Below, one piece after another: positions 52,282 through 59,233 of a stretch of DNA of 59,314 bases. Where the stretch lies: the NCBI GenBank assembly GCA_903844155.1, contig CAIMSU010000125.1, positions 1-59,314 on the forward strand. Reading direction: 5' to 3'. The number at the start of each line of letters is the position of its first letter. The stretch's first letter is position 1. Made by a program: the position numbers and the translations under genes. Source of the stretch: an uncultured Pseudomonadota bacterium (lineage in GTDB: Bacteria; Myxococcota_A; UBA796; SXON01). Below the pieces are notes generated by a model that saw only the letters and a list, made by a program, of their open reading frames with translations, was not told the origin of the DNA and ran no database searches.

Positions 52282-52752
52282 ATGAACTCCATCCTACTTC
52301 TGGCGCTCGCATGCGCCCGCGATCCCCTCGCCGAGGCGGGCCAGAGCTACGTCAGCGAGATGCAGCCGCTCTTTGCGCAGAATCGCGCGCTCGGCGAGCA
52401 GTTCCTCCAGGTCGCCAGCAAGGTCAAGAAGAACGAGGCGGACGCCACGGCGGTGGCTGGAGTGGTCTCGGACTCGGCGGCGGGCGAGGCCGCGGCGATG
52501 GCGACTGGCGCTGCGCAGGTCCATCCCGTTGAGGCGGAGCTGGCGGGCGCCCACGGGGAGCTGGTGGCGGCCTGGAAGCACCGGGCGGACGCCTACACCG
52601 CCGTGTCGACGGCCTGGAAGGCGAAGGACACGGCGGCTTTTGACAAGGCCGTCGCGGATGCTGGGAAGGCTTCGGACGAGGAGGCCGCCGCCGCCGACCA
52701 CCTGGAACGGCTCCTGGAGCCCGCCGGGGTGAACGTCGACGTCTACCCATGA
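52282..52752 (+). CDS. Small helical lipoprotein
   Basis: A 156-aa lipoprotein starting MNSILLLALAC (lipobox). The mature part is almost wholly alpha-helical, Ala/Glu/Lys-rich, with no domain recognised. It heads a tightly coupled operon; its stop overlaps the next start by 4 nt (ATGA). Confidence 0.6.
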   Translation: MNSILLLALACARDPLAEAGQSYVSEMQPLFAQNRALGEQFLQVASKVKKNEADATAVAGVVSDSAAGEAAAMATGAAQVHPVEAELAGAHGELVAAWKHRADAYTAVSTAWKAKDTAAFDKAVADAGKASDEEAAAADHLERLLEPAGVNVDVYP

Positions 52753-53597
52753 ACGCGCTGACGCGGGCAGAAGTGCAGCTTCGCGCTGCGGTATCGCGAC
52801 GGGCGGGTCGGTGGCCCGCCTGGGTCCGTAGCCGCCTCGGGCGGGTGGATGGGCCGGCTCGCATCGATCTGCGGCTCGACGACATCGACGGTGGCGCTCT
52901 GCTCGCGCAGCGGCCCCTTGGCGAGTGGCAATCCCGCATCCTCGACCTGTTCATGGCGCATGGGCCGTTGCCGCTCACCGTCATCGCGCTGCCGACGAAC
53001 GTACTGCTGGCGGAGGTCGTGCGCTTTTGCCATCGGCTGGACGCGCCGGTGACCGTACGGACGGTCGGCGCTGGGCTCGACGATCGCGCGGCAGGGTGGA
53101 TCATCGATGGCGGTGCGCGCCGCGTGGTGGTGGCGACTCCGACGGCCGGCGCGCTTGAAGCCCTCGTGCGCGTCCGGGTGTCGCGGCGGGCGAAGGTCGA
53201 CGTGGAGGCGGCGGTCGGCCCGGAGACGGCGTTGGTCGAGGCGAAGGCGCTCATGGCTGCGGGGGCGGACGGCGTGCGGGTGGAGCCGGCCTGGCGGGGG
53301 GCACCGAGCGGACCATGGCCCCTGCAGGACGTCGTGGCGTCTTTTCACAGGACGGACCCGGCCGTTTGGCGAGCGCTGGACGCCATGGTTGGGCCGACCT
53401 CGAGCCCGCCGGGCCACGCGCGCGCCGGAGGGCACTGCGGCATCGGGTCGCGAATTGTGCTCGACGAAGCGGGAGTGCGGTCCTGCCCGTGGAAGGACGG
53501 TGCGGTGGATCGAAAGGGCGCATGGGCCGATCTCGCGGCACATCGCGCAGCCATCGCCGCCTGCGACCGGGTCTGCTGGCACGTCGAAGCGCGATGA
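52749..53597 (+). CDS. Radical SAM-like barrel protein lacking CxxxCxxC
   Basis: A 282-aa protein. Alternating beta/alpha segments (PLTVIALPTNVLL, PVTVRTVGAG, RRVVVATPTAG) follow the order of a radical SAM TIM barrel. However, no CxxxCxxC is present in the first 60 residues (RIDLRLDDIDGG stands there). The C-terminus has a SPASM-like tail: Cys230, Gly242, Cys246 spacing as in CxnGx3-4C, then Cys272 and Cys276. It is therefore probably a degenerate or repurposed radical SAM/SPASM protein. Coupled by 4-nt overlaps on both sides. Confidence 0.45.
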   Translation: MNALTRAEVQLRAAVSRRAGRWPAWVRSRLGRVDGPARIDLRLDDIDGGALLAQRPLGEWQSRILDLFMAHGPLPLTVIALPTNVLLAEVVRFCHRLDAPVTVRTVGAGLDDRAAGWIIDGGARRVVVATPTAGALEALVRVRVSRRAKVDVEAAVGPETALVEAKALMAAGADGVRVEPAWRGAPSGPWPLQDVVASFHRTDPAVWRALDAMVGPTSSPPGHARAGGHCGIGSRIVLDEAGVRSCPWKDGAVDRKGAWADLAAHRAAIAACDRVCWHVEAR

Positions 53598-54364
53598 AGC
53601 CGCTGCAACCGGCGGTGCTGGCGCTGGGCTCGGCGGGGCTCTCCGTCGGTGGCGCCGCAGTTCTCGGCCTTGTGGGCGCGCCGTTCGCGACGGCGGTTGG
53701 TGGGGTTGCGCTCGCGGGGGTCGTCGGCGCGGTGGCGCTCGCGTCCGCCCGACCGGATCTAGCGTGGTTTGGCGAGGCGATCTGTCGTGGTCGGCACCCC
53801 GGGCGCATCGCGCTGACCATCGACGACGGGCCCGATCCCGGTTCGACGCCCGAGATGGTGGAAGCTTTGGAACGTGCGCAGGCAAAGGCGACGTTCTTCC
53901 TGCTTCTTGACCGTGCCGAGCGTCACCCGGGGTTGGCTCGGGCGCTGGTCCAGGCCGGCCACGAGGTCGCGCTCCATGGCCCGGCGCACGACGCCCGGTT
54001 CACCGTGCTCCCACCCGCTCGCGGGGCCGCGCAGCTCCGTACGGCCGCCGACCGCCTCTCCGAGCTGGTGGGGGCGCCGGTCCGCTGGTTTCGTCCCCCG
54101 TTCGGCGCCGTCAGCCCGCGAGTGTACGCGGCGGCGGCGGCGGCCGGGCTGCCAGTGGCCTGGTGCTCGGTGCGGACCGGTGACGGCGGGCTCGCCAGCC
54201 CCAAGGCCATCCTGAGACGTTGCGCTGAGGCCGTCGGCACCGACATCGTGTTGCTGCACGACGGCCCCGGGTACGCCCGCCGGCTGCTCCCCGAGATCCT
54301 CGCCGACTGGGACCGTCGCGGGATCGCGGCGTCCACGCTCGCCGCCGCCATGGACCCCGAGTGA
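53594..54364 (+). CDS. Polysaccharide deacetylase (NodB homology)
   Basis: A 256-aa protein with two to three N-terminal hydrophobic segments (residues 5-50) and a NodB-type catalytic domain: TIDDGPDP (Asp77/Asp78), LHGPAHD (His128/His132), RPPFGAV, and LLHDGPG. It would remove acetyl groups from a glycan or peptidoglycan, outside or at the membrane. It is coupled to both neighbours by 4-nt overlaps. Confidence 0.8.
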   Translation: MKPLQPAVLALGSAGLSVGGAAVLGLVGAPFATAVGGVALAGVVGAVALASARPDLAWFGEAICRGRHPGRIALTIDDGPDPGSTPEMVEALERAQAKATFFLLLDRAERHPGLARALVQAGHEVALHGPAHDARFTVLPPARGAAQLRTAADRLSELVGAPVRWFRPPFGAVSPRVYAAAAAAGLPVAWCSVRTGDGGLASPKAILRRCAEAVGTDIVLLHDGPGYARRLLPEILADWDRRGIAASTLAAAMDPE

Positions 54365-55581
54365 CCGCCGAGGCTCCCGTTCGGGAGGACGGCGGAACTT
54401 TTGGCCGCCTCCTCGTCGCCACGCTGGTCCTGGAGTTCGCCTCCGGCGTTCCGTACGGCGCCATCAACGAGCTCGTGCCCATCTGGCTGCGCGTGCACGG
54501 CACCGACCTTGCCAGCCTTGGCGCGATCACGCTCGTCGGCCTGCCGTGGACGCTGAAGCCGCTCTGGGCTCCCTTTGTGGACCGCCTCGGGACCTGGCAC
54601 GGGTGGATCGTTTTCGGCATGACGTTGGCGGCAGGCAGCCTCGCCGGGCTGACGCAGGTGGACGGCCACTCGCCGGGTCTCGTTCCGCTGCTCGTCCTTG
54701 CTGCGATGGGCAGCGCGACCGCCGATATTGCCGTGGACGCCTACATCGTCGCGCGGGTGCCGCCCGCGGAGCAGGGGCGGGTGACGGGGGTTCGCATCGC
54801 GGCGTACCGGGGCGCGATGGCGCTCGCAGGGGGTGGTGCGACGTGGGTCGGCAACCGATACGGCTGGAACGTCGCGTTTGAGGGGGTCGTCGGGCTGCAG
54901 CTCGCGACGATGGTGTGCGTCACGGGGTTGCAGCGGGTCAAGCAGGTGGCGTCGGAGTCGACGCCCGCGTGGGGGCGCGTTCTCGGCGAGTGGCTCTCGC
55001 GCCCCGGGACTTGGGAATTGTTCGCGCTGGTGCTGCTCTTCAAGCTTGGCGACAGCGCGATGGCGCCGATGACGCGGCCGTTCCTGCTCTCGGCTGGGCT
55101 CGACGCAGGGCAGGTGGGCATCGTGTCGACAACGGGTGGGAGCATCCTGACCGCGGTGGGCGCGGTGATCGGCGGAGCGCTGGTCAGCCGCTTCGGGGTG
55201 CGGACGACGTTCGTTGCGCTTGGTGTCACGCAAGCCTGCTCGAACCTTGGCTATGCGACGGCTGCGGTCGTTGGCGGGATCCCGGCTGCGGTCGTCGCGT
55301 CCATCAGCGAGAGCCTGACTGCAGGGCTCGGGAGCGCCGCGATGATGTCGTTGTCGATGCGTGCGTGCCGGGGTGCGGGCGAGGCGGACACGGGCGGCCT
55401 GGCAACGCGCTGGGCGCTGCTCTCGGGGATGATCGGCCTCACACGGACCCTTTCGGGCGCGATCTCCGGCGTTGGCGTGGAGCGCTACGGGTACGCGAGC
55501 TGGTTCTTCTTCACGTTCTTTCTCGCATTGCCGGCGTTGTTCCTTGCGCCCCGCGTGGTGGCCCGGTACGCGAGTGTCTGA
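54361..55581 (+). CDS. MFS transporter, AmpG/PAT-like
   Basis: A 406-aa transporter with about twelve membrane helices. The N-terminus ATLVLEFASGVPYGAI and the fourth-segment ATADIAVDAYIV resemble the AmpG/PAT subgroup (muropeptide or acetyl-CoA permeases). The start is GTG with GTGA overlap. Together with the deacetylase it suggests handling of cell-wall glycan pieces, which is inference. Confidence 0.7.
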   Translation: MTAEAPVREDGGTFGRLLVATLVLEFASGVPYGAINELVPIWLRVHGTDLASLGAITLVGLPWTLKPLWAPFVDRLGTWHGWIVFGMTLAAGSLAGLTQVDGHSPGLVPLLVLAAMGSATADIAVDAYIVARVPPAEQGRVTGVRIAAYRGAMALAGGGATWVGNRYGWNVAFEGVVGLQLATMVCVTGLQRVKQVASESTPAWGRVLGEWLSRPGTWELFALVLLFKLGDSAMAPMTRPFLLSAGLDAGQVGIVSTTGGSILTAVGAVIGGALVSRFGVRTTFVALGVTQACSNLGYATAAVVGGIPAAVVASISESLTAGLGSAAMMSLSMRACRGAGEADTGGLATRWALLSGMIGLTRTLSGAISGVGVERYGYASWFFFTFFLALPALFLAPRVVARYASV

Positions 55582-55804
55582 CCTTCCCCCGCTCGACCCG
55601 CGCGCCGCGGCGGCCCACGCCCGGGCCGACGGTGCGGGGCTTGATGGCTACATCGATCCACTGACCGGTTACTTCGTCATGACCGCGGGAAACCTGCTCC
55701 GGCGCGGGTTTTGCTGCGGGAATGGGTGTCGGCATTGCCCTTACACGGCGGCAACGGGCGCGGTTGGGCGATCGCCCGGTTTGCGGCGATCACCCCCTGT
55801 GTGA
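55574..55804 (+). CDS. DUF5522 protein
   Basis: A 76-aa protein from GTG 55574, overlapping the MFS gene by 8 nt. It matches the DUF5522 pattern: GYFVMTAGNLLRRG, then FCCGNGCRHCPY. The closely placed cysteines (four) probably bind a metal or cluster; function unknown. Last gene of the operon. Confidence 0.75.
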   Translation: MSDLPPLDPRAAAAHARADGAGLDGYIDPLTGYFVMTAGNLLRRGFCCGNGCRHCPYTAATGAVGRSPGLRRSPPV

Positions 55805-55860
55805 CAATCCTCATCCCGCATTTCATATCGGCGCGTGCTGAAATGCACGCCGATGATTGT
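55804..55860. repeat. Family B intergenic repeat, inverted copy with hairpin
   Basis: The segment 55804-55829 is the reverse complement of the GATATGAAATGCGGGATGA unit. It is followed by a stem TCGGCG..GTGC/GCAC..GCCGA and a closing GATGATTGT that pairs with the opening ACAATC. Confidence 0.6.
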
Positions 55861-55947
55861 AACGGCGGGGCTGGGCGGAGGGGGTGGTCGCTACGGTAGA
55901 GCGCAGGATCGACGCGGCGTTCCGCGCGGGTTTTGGACGAGCGGAAA

Positions 55948-56033
55948 GGGGAGCGTATGAAAACCGCCGATGTCACCTTTTCGCACATTCCGATGTGCGA
56001 AAAGTGACGTCGTCGGTTTTCGTATGCTCCCCG
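55948..56033. repeat. Large palindrome, family A, copy 2
   Basis: Arms of about 38-39 nt (from GGGGAGCGTATGAAAACCG to its near complement CGGTTTTCGTATGCTCCCC) close over an 8-nt loop, with four mismatches and one bulge. The inner part is a perfect stem TTTTCGCAC/GTGCGAAAA. Outer arms are related to 35565-35627. It lies in the 248-nt gap between convergent genes. Confidence 0.65.
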
Positions 56034-56052
56034 TTCGGGAGCGAGCCGCCCA

Positions 56053-56340
56053 TCAAGGGCAGAGGATCAACGCCAGGGTGACACCCGCGATGAGGTAGGG
56101 AAGGGAGCGTCGGAGCCAGGTGGCGCTCGTCGGAAAACGGGTGCAGAAGGCGGATAGCAGGGCGCCCCACCAGAGTGAGAGGGCCACACGCCAGTAGAAG
56201 CCGACGTGGGCGCTGGCGATGATCATGCGCGGGTCGGGCTCGCCGAGGATGCGGGTGAGGACGCGGTCGATGGCGTAGCCGGTCAGCGCGCCGTGGACGA
56301 AGCCGAGCCAGGCGGCGATCCGACGATCCGGTGCGATCAA
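56053..56340 (-). CDS. Small membrane protein downstream of radical SAM gene
   Basis: A 95-aa protein from TTG 56340, whose start overlaps the radical SAM stop by 4 nt (TTGA). Two or three hydrophobic segments, including WLGFVHGALTGYAID, are followed by WRVALSLWWGALL and a final helix LPYLIAGVTLALILCP. No domain recognised. Its coupling suggests it works with the radical SAM enzyme. Confidence 0.5.
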   Translation of the reverse strand: MIAPDRRIAAWLGFVHGALTGYAIDRVLTRILGEPDPRMIIASAHVGFYWRVALSLWWGALLSAFCTRFPTSATWLRRSLPYLIAGVTLALILCP

Positions 56341-57578
56341 AGGGTCGTACCCGCTGCAGCGTCCATCGCGGCCAGCACGCGCGGACACTCGGGGTCGGGC
56401 GCGAACCGGTCGCCGCCATGCGCGCCGGAGACCGCGTGGCAGCCGCCTTTGCACACAGGTTGGAAGGGGCAAGTTCCGCAGGGGCCGGAGAGGACGCCAG
56501 CGCGCCAGGCCGTGGTTTCCTGGGTGCTGGTTGCCGACGTGGTCGCGAGCGACGGGGCGAAGCTGCAGGGGTGACGGGCGCCGTGAACGTCGACCGAGAC
56601 GAGCTCGGCCGCGCCAAAGCAGCCGCGAAAGCCGAACGCGCGCATGCGGGCGAGGAGGGGGCCGGTCGTCGCGCTGTCGGCGTGGGCGGCGATGTAGGGG
56701 ATGGACGCGCAGTCGAGGCGGACGGTCACGCCGGGGTGGCGCGCCATGAGGCGTTGGGCGAGGGGCCATACGGCGAGGGCCTGTGCGGGGGTCAGCCGGC
56801 GCGCATGGTAGTCGTTCAGGGCGCGGCCGACGGGTTTCAGGCGGAGAAGCTGGATGTCTGTCGCACCGGCTGCAATCGCTGCGTGGACGGTTGCTTCGAC
56901 GGAGTCGAAGTTGTGACGGTCGAGGACGATGTTGACGCCGATGACGGGGCCCTCGGAGGTGAGCGCGGTGACGGTGGCCAACGCTGCATCGGCGCCGTCG
57001 TAGCCACGCGAGCGGACGAAGTCTTCGCCAAGGCCATCGATGGAGACATTCACCTGGTCAAACGCGGCGAGTGTGCGGTGCGGGCCCACGCCGCTGGTCG
57101 TGACGCCGATGGCCAGGCCGAGCGCGCGCGCGTGCTCGGCGATGGCCGCGAGGTCGGGGTGTCGGAGGGGCTCGCCGCCGCCGAGCGCGACGCGGAGGAT
57201 CCCGTCGCCAGCGAGCTGATCGAGGCGGTGGGTGAGGGCAGCGAGCGGCACGTGCCGACCGCTCGCGGTGGTGGGCATGTGGCAGCTCACGCAGGGCAGA
57301 CCACAGGCCTCGGTGATCTGGAGGTGGGCTTCGCGCGGGGGGTGGTCGACGGGCTCGTCGGCGTCCGAGTAGCGTAGAAGTGCAGATGGATCCTCTGTCA
57401 ACCTCGACTCCCCGCCCGGCTCGGTCCGTCGTCGCCGCGCCTGCCACGCCTCCGCCGCCGCCCAGACCGCCCCCGCGACCACCTGAGACCACACCAGCGC
57501 GTTGACGACGTTGCCGAGCGCCGAGCAATTCGCGGCGTGACCCAGCCGGACCTCCGTCAACCGCGCGGGTCCGCTCAT
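56337..57578 (-). CDS. Radical SAM/SPASM enzyme with N-terminal membrane segment
   Basis: A 413-aa enzyme. The cluster motif is Cys92-x3-Cys96-x2-Cys99 (ACGLPCVSC), followed by GGGEP and VSIDG. A full SPASM set is Cys320, Cys338 (Gx4C), Cys367-x2-Cys370-x5-Cys376-x3-Cys380 and Cys398, so two auxiliary clusters are likely. Unusually, residues 12-28 (LGHAANCSALGNVVNAL) and a membrane-like helix at 29-42 precede the barrel. SPASM enzymes modify ribosomal peptides or proteins; the target here is unknown. Coupled by 4-nt overlaps upstream and downstream. Confidence 0.8.
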   Translation of the reverse strand: MSGPARLTEVRLGHAANCSALGNVVNALVWSQVVAGAVWAAAEAWQARRRRTEPGGESRLTEDPSALLRYSDADEPVDHPPREAHLQITEACGLPCVSCHMPTTASGRHVPLAALTHRLDQLAGDGILRVALGGGEPLRHPDLAAIAEHARALGLAIGVTTSGVGPHRTLAAFDQVNVSIDGLGEDFVRSRGYDGADAALATVTALTSEGPVIGVNIVLDRHNFDSVEATVHAAIAAGATDIQLLRLKPVGRALNDYHARRLTPAQALAVWPLAQRLMARHPGVTVRLDCASIPYIAAHADSATTGPLLARMRAFGFRGCFGAAELVSVDVHGARHPCSFAPSLATTSATSTQETTAWRAGVLSGPCGTCPFQPVCKGGCHAVSGAHGGDRFAPDPECPRVLAAMDAAAGTTL

Positions 57579-58351
57579 CCCAGCCCCATCGAGTCAAACC
57601 AGCCGGCGAAATAGGCACAAAGCAGCGCCACAGACGCCGTCCCCGCAGCAGCGAGCCACGCAGGGGCACGCGGCGCCACGGCAACGCCGGCGACCACCGC
57701 CGAGCCCGTCGCCAGGACCCCCGGCCAGTCCGAAGCGCCCCACGCCCACGCGAGCAAAGCAGGCGTGATCGCGAGGAAAAACCAGCCGATTACGAGCGGC
57801 GTCGCGCTCACTGCGGTGCCCCGGCCGCGTAGTGCGACCCCAAGGTAGCCAGCCGCGACAGCGCCCAGGCCGATAGCGGTGTAGCGCTGTCGAGCCCGGC
57901 GTTGGAAGAGCTTTTCCTCGTTGGCAAGGGCAGCCCGCGTCGACGGAGCAGCTCCCGGGTCGCGGATCACGGCGTCACGGGCTTCCTCAGCGTCCGGCGA
58001 ATGCGTCAGCCTGCGCTCGTTGGCGAGCCAGGCGCGGAGCTGCGAGGCGGCGGGACCCGTCGGGTTGGCGTCCAACGCGGCCTGTACCTGGGTTGCGGCG
58101 GCCACGGGGCCCAGTTCGCGGTAGCGGTGGCGGACGCCCGCGAGGACGGTCCAGCCCGTGTAGCCGTCGGCCGCCTGTGGCTTCAGGAGCTTGGCGCGAG
58201 CAGCACAAAATCGGCTGTCTTCACCCGTAGTCTCGCAGGACTGATAGGCGACGAGCGCGGCGCCGTATTGCCCGTCTGCCTCGAGGCGCCTCGCATCGTC
58301 CACCGTCGCGGCATCGGCGAGCCCCGCGTGCAGGGCGAGCCAGATCGTCAG
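57575..58351 (-). CDS. Exported TPR-like protein with C-terminal membrane helices
   Basis: A 258-aa protein. The likely start is CTG 58351, which overlaps the preceding stop by 4 nt (CTGA) and gives a signal peptide TIWLALHAGLADA. Residues 15-130 are TPR-like helical repeats with two cysteines; the remainder holds four to five membrane helices and ends WFDSMGLG. No ATG, GTG or TTG is available near the signal sequence. Partner of the radical SAM enzyme by context only. Confidence 0.5.
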   Translation of the reverse strand: MTIWLALHAGLADAATVDDARRLEADGQYGAALVAYQSCETTGEDSRFCAARAKLLKPQAADGYTGWTVLAGVRHRYRELGPVAAATQVQAALDANPTGPAASQLRAWLANERRLTHSPDAEEARDAVIRDPGAAPSTRAALANEEKLFQRRARQRYTAIGLGAVAAGYLGVALRGRGTAVSATPLVIGWFFLAITPALLAWAWGASDWPGVLATGSAVVAGVAVAPRAPAWLAAAGTASVALLCAYFAGWFDSMGLG

Positions 58352-58899
58352 CGCGACCCGTCCGCGACGCTCCCGTTGCTGGGGGAGGGTGCTCCGTGGA
58401 GCGCGCTCGCGAGGTGGTCCAGCGTGGTGGCGTAGCATTGCTTCCACGCCACCTGTACCGCGTCGTAGTAGTACTTGCGGACCGGCCAGGGGGGTGGGTT
58501 GAGCGGGGTGAGGATGGTGACGTTGGTGGTCGTCGCGCCGGAGGCGTCCTGCACCGGGGCGAGGGTGATCACCGTGGTGAAACCGAGGTTTCCGAGGTGT
58601 TCCAGGTCGATCCGGTACGGCGCGTCGGCGCGCGAGAGGCTGACCGGCAGCTTCCGATGCATCGCGGCGATGTCGTAGCGGACCATGGCGCTCGCGCCCT
58701 CGCCGAACGTGCGCTGGCTCATCTCCCACTTGCCGATGCAGGGGATCATGGCCTGGAGGTGCTTCAGGTCGAGCAGGTAGGTGAAGACCTGCTCGGGCGG
58801 GGCGTCCACGGGTGCGGTGACGGAGACGTCCGCGCTGAGGCCGTCGAACTTGCCGGCCCAGGCCGGGGTGGATGCGTGCAGGGCGAGCGCGAGGAGCAT
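58348..58899 (-). CDS. Exported SRPBCC (START-like) protein
   Basis: A 183-aa protein beginning MLLALALHASTPAWA (signal peptide), then a SRPBCC/polyketide-cyclase fold: VSVTAPVDAPPEQVFTYLLD at the start, a beta-sheet with YDIAAMHRKLPV, TTVITLAPVQDA, and a closing long helix. These proteins bind lipids or hydrophobic ligands. GTG 58932 eleven codons earlier is also open. Head of the four-gene radical SAM operon. Confidence 0.65.
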   Translation of the reverse strand: MLLALALHASTPAWAGKFDGLSADVSVTAPVDAPPEQVFTYLLDLKHLQAMIPCIGKWEMSQRTFGEGASAMVRYDIAAMHRKLPVSLSRADAPYRIDLEHLGNLGFTTVITLAPVQDASGATTTNVTILTPLNPPPWPVRKYYYDAVQVAWKQCYATTLDHLASALHGAPSPSNGSVADGSR

Positions 58900-58939
58900 G
58901 GTGGAGTCCGGGTCGAACCGGTTCTTTGTCACGATTTCA

Positions 58940-58951
58940 TTGACGTGTCAA
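58940..58951. promoter_or_regulatory. Near-palindrome TTGACGTGTCAA
   Basis: Reverse complement of the 12-mer at 9357-9368. It lies 41 nt upstream of the ATG at 58899 and may bind a shared regulator. Confidence 0.3.
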
Positions 58952-59154
58952 CAAGAAAGTTAGAAGAAGCCGCAGCCTGGCGGGTGGCGACCGCGGCGTG
59001 GTTGTCGGTTTCCCGTCGCACGGGCAATCCTGATCCCGCGAATTCGGCTGATTCGTCGCCCGCGAGTTCTCCACAAGCGGTGCACCTCGCTTGGGATGGG
59101 AAACGATTTTCCCGCGAGCCCCCTCCAAAACGCCGCTTCGTCCGTTCGCGACGG

Positions 59155-59171
59155 TTGGCACGGTCCTTGCT
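59155..59171 (+). promoter_or_regulatory. Sigma-54 promoter TTGGCACG-N4-TTGCT
   Basis: TTGGCACG (59155-59162), four bases GTCC, then TTGCT (59167-59171): every position matches the YTGGCACGrNNNTTGCW consensus. The GG/GC spacing is right. Transcription would start near 59182 and read out of the window. No enhancer site was identified. Confidence 0.75.
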
Positions 59172-59188
59172 TAGGTCCCCCACGACAC

Positions 59189-59233
59189 CGGCGAAAGCCG
59201 AACGGTCGAAGCCGAAAGGCGGGTCGAAAGACC
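59189..59233 (+). ncRNA. Three tandem GAAA-tetraloop hairpins in the sigma-54 leader
   Basis: CGGC-GAAA-GCCG (59189-59200), GCC-GAAA-GGC (59211-59220) and GGTC-GAAA-GACC (59222-59233), followed by TTCTTT. The last could be a weak terminator or attenuator. A Shine-Dalgarno GGAGGAGA (59307-59314) stands at the window edge, so a gene should start just outside. Confidence 0.5.
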
